A DNA stretch of 64,000 nt from Plectrocnemia conspersa (lineage: Eukaryota; Arthropoda; Insecta; Trichoptera; Polycentropodidae), in contig VTFK01000475.1 of the NCBI GenBank assembly GCA_009617715.1, positions 1 to 64,000 of the forward strand, in the 5' to 3' direction. Positions 1-11,778 of the stretch are shown here, in pieces. The number at the start of each line of letters is the position of its first letter. Position 1 is the stretch's first letter. Under the pieces are notes generated by a model. The model saw only the letters and a program-made list of their open reading frames with translations. It made no database searches and was not told the origin of the DNA. The position numbers and the translations under genes were made by a program.

Positions 1-936
1 AATTTCACACATGTGCTCCAATGATGCAAATGAGTCGCGCGATCAATTATGCGGCAGTGGAGTAAAACCTTTTCACGGCAAGCCATCATTCATTGTGCGT
101 TTGTAGAAAAAAAAAACGAAAATATATATAAGAGTCTCGTGGGAAATTAAGAGCGAAATTAAAAAGGCGAAAAGTAAAATAAAACAATTTCCGTTCGGTC
201 GCACTTTCTGGCTATAATTTGAAGACATTAAATGGGGCCGTTTCCTTCTTTTTCTCTATTTTTAAATTGATAATTTCCCTTTATTGTGTGACCGAGCATT
301 GGGTCGTTAATGTTATGAATTGTTTGTCGACGTACGGGTAAATTAGTGGTTCTTTTCATTATAACGTTATTAGTGTGAATAAATAAACATAATTTTACAT
401 AGTAAATTATTTTTACAACAAAACTTATATGTTATTCACGTGAAATATGATAATGGTTATGTAAAAAGTAACTTAAATAAATTTATAATCGAACAAATCT
501 TCTTTACGAAACTAAAACCAGAAATAAATAGACATGTACAGAACACCCAAGAAGATTGACCAAGACTTCCGAAAATTATTAACTATATGTGAATTGTTGA
601 GCACTTATACAATTTATGTATAGTACATACGCCTAGGAAACAATGCGCATCGTCACGTGCGATATTAATATACGCTATACAATAATCTCTACCATCATCG
701 GGAAGCGATCACAATGGTCTCGCTTATATAGGGTAACACAGGAGGCTCTTGCTTCATTGGAGAGAGGTGTACGTTATAGGCGGAGTTTAACAGTAATGCT
801 ATACATAAGCATTTTTTTCTATTTATCTATGCTGCGGTAAGAAAACGTATAAAAGGTCCGATATAGAGGATAAGCGTCACCAGCAGATCAGAGACCAGAG
901 AGACACCAATGAGGATTTCTTCAAGAACTTTTCTAC
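1..936. other. Intronic sequence, no recognised feature
   Basis: AT-rich DNA with a slightly GC-richer, CpG-containing beginning (1-320) and another short block near 620-800. The only open frame (643-840) shows no recognisable protein. Confidence 0.4.
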
Positions 937-944
937 ATAATCAC

Positions 945-3057
945 CAGTGACGTGCCGTAAGACAGGGACTAGGTATGAAAAAAATATATGAAAGAAAAGA
1001 TAACATTTACATTATTTTTTTTATATATTATATTTCTCTATTTCAACCATACATTTATTTATTTTAATCTTCCGTTATAACATGACAGACATAAGTGCAA
1101 TGCGTTACAACGGGGTAAATCTCTAACAACTGGGTAAGTCAATCAGACATAATGAATACCTACAAGCATGGCTTTTTTTAAGCAAAATATATGTTGGAAC
1201 TCACTTCTTTTCAAGCATTTTACTAAAGAAAATTATGTTCAAATATCATTAAAAATAAATTTAAAACAGCTTTTCCTATGTCACGAAGTGCATAAAAAAT
1301 TAAACAAAATTTTTATGAGAGATCTATTTATTTCTGCTTTTGAAGAATAACTAAATAAATGATATTTTTTTTACTGGTGAAAGATTTTAGATTTTGCAAA
1401 TATTTAATTAATGACACAATGTCCGGTTTCTTCTATTATATAATTTCTCTTCAATTGCGCAATTGATATTTTCTAATTGTTTTAACATAAAATTTAAGGC
1501 CCAAATAAAATAAAAAAACCTTTAATAAATTTCTAAAAAGATAAATGACCCTAAATCGTTTTGCATTCTGCCGATTCCTATGCGTAATTTCTTAGATCAC
1601 CAAAGCAAAAATAAATCCGCCGGCCGTTAGAGTAATAGAAAATTGCAAAAAATTGTAGGTTTTTTAAATTTATTAAAAATTCTGAGAAATGGGAATTCTC
1701 GATTTGACATTTTTCTTGAGAAATTCTCGATAAAAACACTAGTGAGTGTGAGATACGGGGACGGCAGCTGGGGAGGGAAGGTGGGAGCATTTGAATTTGA
1801 CTTGGAAAAAGCGGGAAGGACGTAAAAGAAATTCTAATAAAAACAGTATACCGAAAATATTTTTAAAATATGTAATTTCAGGATAATCAAATCAGAATAC
1901 ATTTTCACTGGTAGATATATGTATATAGTAGTTTTACCAATGAAAATGTATTTTATCTGGGAAGTTATATTTTCACGAGCGAAGTCCAAATACATTTTTA
2001 CCAGTCGATATATATTGTTTAGCGCTGGTGAAATTATACGCTGCTCTATACTGTATATAAAACTCAATTTGATAGTCGCGAAAAGTGCATTTGCTGTTTA
2101 AACCCAAGTCTAAAATTCAAGCTAAGCCAACTCATCTCTCAGGAGAAAATAAGCAGAAGAAGAAGTACAAACAGACATGACACAGTTTGTCTGCATTTCG
2201 ATTTTAAACTATATTTTAAAAATACAATAGCTCTCCTTACCGATATTACTCTGGACTTCTAATATAAGAGGACTGATCAAAGTATTTTCAAACCGAATTT
2301 TGGTCAATAGGAGAGCGCAAAAACAATTATCACTTCTCAGAAGTAAAAAATTCACGTCAAAAGCAACGAACGTTCCTACTGCAACGGCGCCGACACGATT
2401 TTATTAATTTTGACGTGGATTTTTGACTTCTGAGAAGGGATAATTGTTTTTTTGCGCTCTCCTATTGGTCAAAATTCTGTTTAGATGTACTTCATTTTAT
2501 TATCATTTATTGTAAGTAAGTTATAATACTGCTATAAATATTTTTAATATGAACGATGGATAACCTAGCGTTGCCACTGCGACAGTGTGGTTTTATTGCT
2601 TTTGATGCGGATTCTAAGAAGGAACGTCCTTAGGGAGGGGGGGGGGGTGCAGGTACGTGACGAAGCAATGATTGACAAAAAACACTGTCATAAATAAACC
2701 CTAATATTTCATGACGAGTTGTAAGGAAATGTTCAAAATATTTTTGTTTGTAATGTTCTAAAATGTTTAATTCATTAATATATTATATATTACTAAAAAT
2801 ATAAGCTGAGTATTGGAAAATAATATTTTTCTACAGTAAGATGGTTGCATTTAAACTACTAGCCATAGGTGAGCTGATTATGAAAAAAAAATAGAAAAAT
2901 AAATCTATAAATTTGTTTAAAATATAAACAGAGCTTTAGTAGATAAAACCAAACTTGCCATCTTTCTCAATTATTAATAATGATGAAATGGATAGCTCTC
3001 TAACTGACTGTGTTAACGCAAATATATTGTAGTTCGTCTAATGACGGCACGCCACTG
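945..3057. mobile_element. hAT-like DNA transposon, non-autonomous, with 8-bp target duplication
   Basis: The left end reads CAGTGACGTGCCGT from 945. The reverse complement of the right end reads CAGTGGCGTGCCGT (ends at 3057). These are inverted termini of 14 bases with one difference. The element is flanked by the perfect 8-bp direct repeat ATAATCAC at 937-944 and 3058-3065. An 8-bp duplication with a CAGTG terminus is characteristic of the hAT superfamily. No transposase frame is seen inside, so it is non-autonomous or has lost its gene. It contains a copy of a separate fold-back repeat (1851-2474) and an 11-G tract at 2637-2647, so it is nested or composite. Confidence 0.8.
1851..2474. repeat. 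Fold-back dispersed repeat, copy 1
   Basis: The sequence matches 32600-33290 in the same orientation over several hundred bases, for example CTCAATTTGAYAGT, CTTGTCTGCATTTCGAT and CCTTACCGATATTACT. The right part is a large hairpin. The arm at 2298-2362, starting TTTGGTCAATAGGAGAGCGC, pairs with 2408-2474. A further inverted fragment of the same family lies at 2565-2625. The class is unknown, and a fold-back or MITE type is likely. Confidence 0.75.
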
Positions 3058-3065
3058 ATAATCAC

Positions 3066-4629
3066 CACTGCAAGAACTACTCTACATTGATCCCAATCGC
3101 CTGCTTTAACCCTTTTATATCAGACTGTAATTTTTCTCTCGATACTGATCTCATTTTACTCGGTTATAAGACCAGCTAAAAAAACCTTATATAAGTTGAT
3201 CGGTCGTAATTAAAATTAATTATAATAATGAATTTCATTTTCCCTTAAATTGTTTATTATAAAGCAAATACTTTTAATTAACACCCTTAGGTGTTATATC
3301 GCATAAAATTCGCTTAATTTAAATATACTTCCCAATTATTCCAGTAATGTGCGAAGGGAATTTTAACGATAATTTTTGACCCTATACTCTCCCCATTGGT
3401 TCAAAAGGGTAGACATTTTCTATATTGAAAATGTTTACCCTTTTGTTCGCGCCGTTGATCGTTGTTCGAAAATTGCATCCCGTTGGACTATAAAGTAGCC
3501 ATTGTTCCGTTGTCAAGGGGGCAAAGTCCCAATACGACGGCGCAGTCCCCAAGTTTCGCCCCCCGATTGCGGCACACGTGTCTAAAATATTTTGCGTCGG
3601 GATTTGGACACGTAGGCGGCACCGCAATAAAACGCGGAAATATTTCGCATAGAAGGAAATATAAAAACGGGCGATTGTGATAAAATTTATAGGGCTGAAG
3701 ATTTTTTTGCTTCTCATTAATTATGCACGTAAAATTTTCACGTAACCGAATACGCTCACGTATGATATGATTTAATTTTTAATTAAATTATAATGTAATT
3801 TTGCTTTAGAATCGCAATCAATATCGTGTATACACGCGCTGAATTTTAATTTATTATAGTGGGTGCGGTTTTTTATGGTAAATATCAGAAACGTGATATT
3901 TTTAAGATAGAGCCTCAAAAAAAACATAGAATGGCAACCTGCATACAAATTTGCTGCGTTATCAGATCGAGATACTGTATTATATAAGTTGAGTGAAAAC
4001 ATTATGAAAAATTTTGTATACAAGGTTTTTAATGTAACATCATCATAGGTTGGCATTTAGAGGCAGCGATAGGCTAAACATGTATAGGGTGGGCGAAAAA
4101 GCATAGTGATGATCCACACGCTTGCTGGCCGTTGACCTCATTTCTTGGCCTTAATCGCTATACTCACAACTTAGTCTTAATAAATATTTTTAAAACTAGT
4201 TGAGTACAATTTCTCATTTCTCGCAAATAATCTTAAATACGCAGTGTGACTTAACTCTACCACTTCCTCCGTTAATTTCCCCAATAATTAACATAAGCGG
4301 TTAGGAAGCAAGTAGGTCGAATAAAAATCGCTGTTGTCCATGGGCCGAAACTCAGGTTTTCCTTGGAAAGAGCTCTAATTCACAATCCCAATTTGACGTT
4401 AGTGTCCCGGAATTTAAGAGAAATTTACGACCAATATCATATACGCTTTCTATAGCACATGACTTGGGTTCCTCTTAATCATACAACCTGACGACATTCC
4501 AATCTGCTCGTTTATAGCGAAAGCTATTGATTGTCAAAAACTTATATTATCCATAGACCACAAGGATGGCTTGCTAGAAAAGATCAATACAATACAATCA
4601 AGTATTAGGATTTAGGAGCTATACAAATA
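3066..4629. other. Intronic stretch with a GC-rich block (3380-3680) and a strong hairpin
   Basis: The block at 3440-3670 is rich in CpG compared with its surroundings and is open in two frames, neither resembling a known protein. It is preceded by an 18-bp-stem hairpin, annotated separately. A second small GC-richer patch lies at 4080-4145. The rest is AT-rich with nothing recognised. Confidence 0.35.
3403..3444. repeat. Hairpin, 18-bp stem and 6-nt loop
   Basis: Arm 3403-3420 (AAAAGGGTAGACATTTTC) pairs with 3427-3444 around the loop TATATT, with a single mismatch that would be a G:U pair in RNA. It is too short for a typical insect pre-miRNA and no known miRNA seed was recognised. Confidence 0.7.
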
Positions 4630-5466
4630 TTAGGAGTACCAACGTTTTTATACTGAATAACTTTGACAGTCAAATGTGACTTATTTGTCACAACTTTACA
4701 GGTAGCATGTCTTCAGATTTACATCTGGAGAGTGCGTTATGAACATAATAACAAAAAAACACCACAAGTATCAATGGAAGATTTCGTTCCGAGTATGGTG
4801 TTTTTACTCATGAATTTAAAAAAAAAATCGGCAACCATAGCAAGTAAAAACATTCGTGCAGTCTATGGTTGAATTTTACTGGTTCGTCAATTTAAAAAAT
4901 GGTTCAAAAGATTTAAATCTGGAAATTTTTGTTTCAAAGACAAGCCTAGAAGTGGGACATTAAAAATCATTGATAATAATCGCGTATCTGTAGAATTTAA
5001 AGCCAATAAATAGATGTCGATTCAGGAGTTGACTGATAAGACAGAATATTCATGGTCTAGCATTCAAAGAAGTTTAAAAATATTGGGAAGGCGTGGAAAC
5101 AAGGCGCTTGGGTTCTACGTGCACTAAGCGACGAGAACAAGGCGACGCGCCTGCTTCATACTGCGAGAAAAAAATAATGCTCTCGGATGGAAAACTGTTG
5201 CTTACCCCCTATATATTCCCCCGATAAAGCACCATCAGAATTGAGCTTCTACAGCATAATTTAAATAGTAAAAAATTTAGTAGTGTAAGTGAATTTCTGA
5301 ATATTTTAACTTACAGCCAATCAGATTTTACAAATGTGGGATTAAATTTTGCCTGATCGATAAAAGAAGATTGTATCTGTCGGTGGAGATTATTTTGTAA
5401 AATAAATTTATTATTGGAAAAATACCTTTCATTAGAAAAAACGTTCCTTCTTTTGGGTAGCTCTAA
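4630..5466 (+). mobile_element. Mariner-like element, internally deleted
   Basis: The termini start TTAGGAGTACC (4630) and, in reverse complement, TTAGAGCTACCC (5466). Both are flanked by TA, the target of Tc1/mariner elements, and both continue to AACGTTTTT. The left copy appears to lack about 11 bases of the terminal repeat. At 837 bp it is shorter than a full mariner (about 1.3 kb), because the middle of the transposase gene is missing. Confidence 0.85.
4740..5400 (+). pseudogene. Mariner transposase pseudogene lacking its catalytic core
   Basis: Fragments in order: an N-terminal helix-turn-helix with KNIRAVYG; after a stop, WFKRFKSGNF and DKPRSG (mariner WFxxFxSGxF..DxPRSG); the second helix-turn-helix around SIQELTDKTEYSWSSIQ; ALSDENKATRLLHTA (mariner P-H-x-L-S-D-E-N-K block); then directly the C-terminal PPIYSPDKAPSE motif and NLNSKKFSSVSEFL. 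Between ENKATRLL and the PPxYSPDxAPS motif most of the DD34D catalytic domain is deleted. Several stops and frameshifts are present. The copy cannot encode an active enzyme. Confidence 0.88.
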
Positions 5467-6212
5467 TATATGAATTGCAGAAAACATAAAAATTAAATTC
5501 ATTGATCGGTTTTTTATATATTTTTTTTAAAGGCAGTATATTAATGAAAGCGAAGCTTCTCTTAGTCGCGATATCATATCACAACTATTAACAAATGTAA
5601 CTTTTTATAAATCCTACAAATATGCTTAAAGTCAAGGTTAGAGTTTCTAAATATTTTTAGAATATTTGAATATTGAATAATAAACGATTTTATGTAGTTG
5701 ACTATTTTTATATATTATAGAATAGTAAACGTTATTTTTAACTTTTAGTGTATCGAATTGTAAGCAATAAAGTATTCCAATTAGTTATGAAGTTATAGAG
5801 AATCGAAAATACTGTTAAAAAATATATACAATTAAAAAGTGTAATAAGTGCAATATATTTCAATTTTAAAAGTGTTTCAAAATATAAAAAATCAGTGTCA
5901 AGTTTTATTTTATTTATTCCTTCTAACGAAAGGAATAGGATTCAGGATGCTTAAAAAATACAATAAATTAATTTAGACTGAGAAAGAGATGGAAAAATCA
6001 ATAGCAAACGAGTTGCACAATATTATGAGTAATTCCTGAAATTTCTGCAATGAAAAAGTATTTTTTTCTGCATTATTATGTTTGTCAGTTATTGTTTGCT
6101 ATGACATTTTTTGTAATTAATAACATAAAGATAAGAAAATAAAATAAACAAAAAGGTCGCAATTATATATACAACGATATATTGACGAAAACGACCTGCG
6201 TTATTGTAATTA
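5467..6212. other. AT-rich intronic sequence, nothing recognised
   Basis: Long A/T runs only, with no terminal repeats or coding similarity seen. Confidence 0.4.
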
Positions 6213-6810
6213 AGGATTACAATACCGGTAATACCGGTATTAGGGGAAAAATAGACATTCGGTTCTCACTCTTTTCTCATTCGTTTCTTTTAGAAAAACG
6301 TAACTGACAAAAAATAGTGAGTAATATAAAAATATATTTCATTAGAATAAATTGTGTTCTAGACCTTGGAATAAAAATTTAGAAGTCATTCAGAAGCGGT
6401 CGAACAAAGACAATGATTTTATAGAGTTATTGTTGCAAAAGAAAAGATATTTGGTGCCCGTATTTTCAAAAATATTTTATCTGATAATATAGTAAATGAA
6501 AATTAAAAATAAATCTGACAGAAAAGTTTTTGTACACAGCCGTCTTATTGATTTTCATTAGTATTCGTATACAATAGAATCAGCGTATAAAGTATTTTTA
6601 GAAGCACCTGAATGTCAGGAATATTTTTCTTATTCACAAAATTCACAAGCATCTATCAATATTCAAAAATATAATAATAAAAAAGCATTTAGTTTGTCTT
6701 TGAATAAATGGATATTGTTTTCCGGTATTTTTTATAACCAATTAAAAATAATAGTAATGTAAATAAAAATAATGTAAATGCAACCGGTAATATCGGTATT
6801 GACTGTTTTT
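6213..6810. mobile_element. hAT-like element fragment with CCGGTA-rich termini
   Basis: The left end AGGATTACAATACCGGTAAT resembles the left end of the element at 28586. Near 6781-6800 the motif CAACCGGTAATATCGGTATT has the right-end character, but the final bases and a clean 8-bp duplication are not visible. The interior is AT-rich and non-coding and does not match the interior of the second copy. Confidence 0.5.
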
Positions 6811-6932
6811 AAAAATTGCAATTGCTATTAAAATATACAAAAATAAAATTTTAGAGTTGTTTGGTTTTTTGATGTTTTAAAAATTAGAAACAGCATAATA
6901 TTTCGATACAAACGAATAGTTAAACAAATATA

Positions 6933-6983
6933 CGAATATACGAATATTCGAATTGGGTAGTCGAATATACGAATATTCGAATT
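6933..6983. repeat. Direct repeat of a 22-bp unit containing a CGAATATTCG palindrome
   Basis: The unit starting CGAATATACGAATATTCG occurs identically at 6933-6954 and 6962-6983, separated by 7 bases. Confidence 0.8.
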
Positions 6984-8005
6984 AAATATAGTTTATATTT
7001 TAATTATAAACGGGTAAATTTTAATAAATGTAAATAACATTTTGATAAGTTTCTAAGTTGTGTAAATTATACCTACATATTATCACCTTTAATACATTTT
7101 ATTCATTTCTGCTATTTATAAACAGGGTGTGGCAAGTGACACGCTATCATTTCGTTTTGAATCTATTTTGGTATTTTAATGTGTATGAAGGTCATGTTAA
7201 GCAGAATCGTAAATTATGGATATACACCAAGAAAATATTTTAAGCGTAAGTGAGAGTTTGGAGAAATCTCCTGAAACACTAATTCGGCGAAGGCTGCACT
7301 ATTAAGTTTGTCTGACAGAAGTAAACGTAGAATATTAAGAATTTGCAGAGATAATTCAAGACTTTTGAGTTGAAAAATTAAACTAATAATGGCTGATGAA
7401 TGTAAACTTAAAGTGCCATGCCATACACATTCCGAGAATAACAAATCGAATTTTAAAGTATATGTTTCATGTTCGTTTAATTTCACATCATGGCGATTTT
7501 GCTTCAAAGATAAAATAACATCGATTTATATTTAAAAAGTTTTTTTACGCTCATGCAATTTTCATAGAATTCTTATATAAAATATTTAGAGAAGAAAGGA
7601 TGCAAATATAATTTGTTATTAATAAAATAAATTACTGTTTTTGGGAATTAAATGACAATTTTCGACGATATAATAGTAAAATTAATTATTTAGTACAGGA
7701 ACACTACGTAGTTATTTTCAAACTATTTCTCAAAACTCCTATAATTTTTTTAAATTGCAAGACTAAAAATAGGTGGATAAAAACTATTTTAAGCGCAAGA
7801 GAAAAAATGTAAAATAAGTTAAAAAAATTAAGTAATAATATAAATACATTATAAGCAATTAAAAATTATAATAATGGTATTAAAAGCTATTGCCAAAACT
7901 ATATATAAAAATGTAATATTTATATTTTTTAAATTTTATTTAGTGGCTTTTGACAGGTCTTAAATATACCTATAACTATATTTGACACGGAAAAGCATTA
8001 TCTAA

Positions 8006-8032
8006 TAATATATATATATATATACATATATA
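8006..8032. repeat. TA microsatellite
   Basis: A run of TA dinucleotides with one interruption. Confidence 0.8.
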
Positions 8033-8099
8033 CGCCCAAAAAAATACACATGCGAAAGAATAATCAAATTAACTAATTAATTCCGCTTCCTGCCTCATA

Positions 8100-8420
8100 A
8101 ATAATCAAGCCACGTCTGTTTATCGACAGCGTTAAAATGTTTCCTTTCTTTCGTTGAGAATTACAAAAGAAATATTTCCCATCATAGAATTCGACTGCAG
8201 AGAACGACACGCTATTTCGTTTTTTCCGCGTAACTATTAGATTCAAGAGCTTTTTACATTTCCATAGAAAGCGAGCGAGATCCCATCGTAAATCTCTCGC
8301 CTATCGATTTTTCGGAATAGGTCGTTTTTGTTGTTCATTTTCGAGCTTTTCGCGTGCCGTGTCTATTTGCCATTTCGCTAGAAGTAATGCCTCGCTATTG
8401 TTAGTCACAGTATTTTTTCC
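8100..8420. promoter_or_regulatory. GC-richer intronic block, candidate conserved non-coding element
   Basis: CpG-containing sequence in an AT-rich setting, lying about 0.8 kb beyond the donor of the exon at 9215-9360. No coding frame is sustained. It contains motif-dense stretches such as GAAAGCGAGCGAGATC and CTATCGATTTTTCGG. The regulatory role is inference from composition only. Confidence 0.25.
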
Positions 8421-9214
8421 TCTATCTGATCTTGCGAATAAGGTCAAGGTATTCAATTATAATATATTTTACACAAATTATAATTAAATGGAAATGGGCA
8501 GAGGGCTAGTGTTTTTGGCTAAGCAGCTGGAATAATTCGGAGGTGTGTTTTCACCAGAATGAAAAGGTCAAAAGAGACGCACAAGGTAAATTTTCAAGAG
8601 GGAGTGAAGAAATACGTCTTTATGTAAGCACATATTTCAATTGCAGGCTTATTCTCTGGAACTTAATGCTCCAGTTGTTCTGACACTTTTATGTATGAAA
8701 ATGAATTTCGTGCCATTCTTGACTGAAAAAATATTTTAATTTGTTTAACTTGCAAAGACGTGATAATATATACCTTCTGCGAATATTATGCGTATAAAAA
8801 ATAATCCGTCCAAATTATAATATTTTATAAATAATGTATACGCATTTTAGTAACGCGTTAATGAAACTTTTTCAATTTATTTAATCAAAATGTCTTCCAT
8901 ACTTATTTGTAATAATTTACGATAGTTTTTCAGCTTTTCAAAAAACAAATCTGAAGAAAATTGTTTATCGCTCTCTAATAAAATATCCATTGTAAAAAAC
9001 ATTGTATTTTTTTACAAGTAAACGCTATGCAAAGAAAATATAACTTTTGAGTTCATATTTACTTTACAATATTGGCTACTTTATTATGGATATCCTTATA
9101 TTGATTTTTTGTATCATATAGGGAATTATCCGGTGCATATTTTATCAATTTTCATATTGATTTGTTATACATATTAAATAATCAATTTTATATTTAAAAA
9201 ATTAAATCACATAC

Positions 9215-9360
9215 CTTAAATTCTTTACTCTCCTTGACGCGGAGCTGCGCTCTCATAACATCACCAGATCTCGGTTTTCCGAGCAGTGCCACTTTTTCTT
9301 CTTCTGTCCTCTGATCCGGATGTTTGCTCTCAGCGATCGTAGCCAACGTTGCTATTTCAT
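9215..9360 (-). CDS. Na+/Ca2+ exchanger (NCX/Calx, SLC8 family), CBD2 C-terminal exon
   Basis: This is a 146-nt exon on the minus strand. The acceptor is TTTGAAATAG (AG at 9362-9361, behind a T/G-rich tract) and the donor is GTATGT starting at 9214. It starts with AT, the last two bases of an Asp codon if joined to the trailing G of the exon at 39813-39904, then runs 48 codons in phase 0. Motifs in order are DEIATLATIAESK, TEEEK, LLGKPR and ESKEFK. In vertebrate NCX the end of CBD2 reads EEEERRIAEMGRP, 13 intervening residues, then ESYEFK. The spacing after GKP/GRP is the same here (19 residues to the final K). The region between the two CBD2 exons corresponds to the alternatively spliced part of NCX1. 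The match is clear but diverged, and the segment before EEE differs from NCX1. The ATG at 9379 is intronic and is not a start. The following exon (expected STVDKL-like) was not found in 1-9214. Confidence 0.86.
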
Positions 9361-9429
9361 CTATTTCAAAAACACACAAAAATAAACTCTATCAATTGTT
9401 TGACAATAGTGGCATTTAAATAAGGGTAG

Positions 9430-9930
9430 AAGACACACAAACACAGGCAAAAATTGACCACGTCACGTGTCAAGCGAATCGAGGACATGAAGCAGAGTAC
9501 CTGTGCGTAAATCGCTCACGTTTCACATTTTTTTTACATGCCCACTTAGGGTTTAGTTTCGGGTTTCTTTTCTCAAGACCCGGCTCATGTATGACAGGCG
9601 AATTATGCTGCTGTGCGTTTAGTATTCAAAAAAGTTGTATTATTTTTTAGTATGAATTATGCACACATACGAGTAGAAACGTTGTTTTAAAAAAAGCTCA
9701 TGCGATTTACGGGCGCCGGAGCTATCGAGCGGCGGAAGAGGGAAAATTTTACGGATTTTCCACGCTGTGAGCTTTGCGGCGAATCCGGAAAATCGGTCAT
9801 TGGCGACAGTGCCTATTTTGTGCGGATACAAAATGACTGTTTCGGCGGAAGCGGTTTCCGGAAGAGTATAATTTTGTTAAATGGACCGGAGAGCGAGATA
9901 ATCTTTATTAGTGCGTAGACGCAAGGTCGT
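9430..9930. promoter_or_regulatory. GC-richer intronic block just upstream of the CBD2 exon
   Basis: The 9700-9910 part is open in overlapping frames on both strands (9700-9918 plus, 9640-9831 minus), which is expected for GC-rich non-coding sequence. Neither translation resembles a Calx-beta domain. It is a candidate intronic enhancer or splicing element by position and composition. Confidence 0.25.
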
Positions 9931-10739
9931 TTGTAGGTCGGAAAATATTATAAGGTATATTGATTCACAATAAAAGAATCTGTATTATAACTTAAAATAT
10001 TTTTATATCAATTAAGTTGTATAAATATATCTTTAACCCTACCTAACAAGTTTGATGAAAATGAGTTATTCATTAGACTTAATATAATGTGAATTTTCAA
10101 AACACTATTTAAAAACGGATATAAAAATATGTTAACTAAAACTAAATGTATCATTTACGGCAAGGATACAAAGAACCTTTTGCGGTTAAATTTAATTCTA
10201 CTACTATTGCTGTTGTAGTTGTACACGTTATTTTTAATATAAGAAAATTATTCTGTTATATGATATTATCAACACGATTAAAAATATATAACTTTAATAT
10301 GAGCGTGTTTTATAATTTTTGAATATCATCGTATAATATCATGCATTTTGAGGATTCTTTAATGATCAATACTGAAGAGGAAGCGACTGAGTGAAAGACC
10401 GGAATATATTCCTTCAAAACAGAACGGTAATATTGTGCGAAACCTTCAGAAATATTTTAGGTACCGTCCAGTCACAAAATTTAAAAATCAGCTGATTCTT
10501 GGGGTCAATCGACGGATAAATTAAACACTAGCCGATCGACCAGTTTTTTTGTTGATTATTAGGAAAATGTTGTTCTGTTTTAAATTTATTGAAAAATTAT
10601 TTCAATATAATAAAAATATTTTTATCTACATATATAATATTAAATATGGCTTTCAAATTTAAGAAATTGTGAAAATGCTTTTATTTATTAAAAACATAAA
10701 AATAAGTGGTTTGGAATAAATTATTTAAAAAAAAAACTA

Positions 10740-10795
10740 TGAATCTTATAGATTTTTTTAATTCATATTAAAGTGAACATTCAGAAAAATTGTAT
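10740..10795 (-). mobile_element. Mariner-end fragment related to the adjacent fold-back
   Basis: The stretch around CATATTAAAGTGAACATTCAG matches the arm sequence TTATATTAAAGTTAACATTC at 10931-10956. It is a third partial copy of the same terminal region. Confidence 0.5.
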
Positions 10796-10852
10796 CTTTG
10801 TATCACATTTTAACTAACAACAAGTCCAAAAGTACAGCTAAATTATTATACA

Positions 10853-11378
10853 GAGTGGGCAATAAATATGAGGGCTTTGGAATCAATTCTTATGAAAAAA
10901 ATGACATATTTGATCTACTTTTTTAAAAACTTATATTAAAGTTAACATTCAGGAAAATCATATTATATAAATAACATTATATAGGTGTGCACCATCGCGT
11001 TGCAAACATTGTGCAAATCTGGACTTCAAATTTGTGAAAATGCATTTCGCGTCGAACTGATATTCCATGGCCTCCCAGGAGTACTGATTTTTTCTCTGGG
11101 GATACTTAAAGAGTCAGGTTTACAACAAACCAGCTACGACAGTCTAATTGAAATAGAATATTAGAGAACAAATGGATGCTGTACCATGCGCAATGCGCCA
11201 CGGTCCAGAATCCAGATTTGAAATGTTTGCAACGCGACGGTGCAGACATGGAAAATGTAATTTTTAAGATATGATTTTCCTGAATGTTAACTTTAACATA
11301 AATTTTTAAAATATCGATAAAATACATATTTTTTTATAAAAAAATATTACAAATCGCTCATCTTTATTGCCAACCCTC
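10853..11378. mobile_element. Two mariner-type 3' ends fused in inverted orientation
   Basis: The left arm (10853 to about 11040) and right arm (about 11185-11378) are inverted copies over roughly 180 bases. The left outer end reads GAGTGGGCAATAAATATGAG and the right, reverse complemented, GAGGGTTGGCAATAAAGATG. A TA lies just outside the left end (10849-10850). Each arm also carries the end of a transposase reading frame pointing outward: CLQRDGAHLYNVI on the minus strand in the left arm and CLQRDGADMENVIF on the plus strand in the right arm. The 5' halves are absent. Confidence 0.75.
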
Positions 11379-11778
11379 AACTTGTTTTAGAAAAAATTGT
11401 TATAAAAATATATAAAATACATCTGTTTTTAAAATATTTGTAATTAATGTTGAATTGTTTAAAAAGTATTAATTTTTTAGATAAATATCCAATTATATAT
11501 TTCTAGTTAATTATTGCTATATTGGCCGAAATCTCGTGGGTATTGCATCAATAAATACCCATCATCACACAGCCCTTTACATTAAAACTATGTTTAAATG
11601 TGTCCTGCTTAAAAACAACTTTCTCAAAAAATCTTAGGAATATCATTAAAATAAATATCAATATTCATAATATTTTTTGAAAGAGTAGATTTTAATCTGG
11701 ATTTATTAAAACATATTTTTAAGATTAAAGGGTAATTTATATCTTGTATAGTCTCTCAAACATTTGCCGTATGAGATC

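Larger units (their letters stand above)
1..9214 (-). other. Downstream intron of the exchanger gene (partial, runs off the window)
   Basis: It begins with the GTATGT donor at 9214 and continues to the left edge. I looked for the expected next exon (linker after ESKEFK, a GTxSWxEQF-like segment and the second membrane block) and did not see it. Confidence 0.55.

Noticed and set aside
3382..3717. 111-codon minus-strand frame
   Set aside because: Coincides with the GC-rich block and the hairpin; not similar to the exchanger or any family I know.
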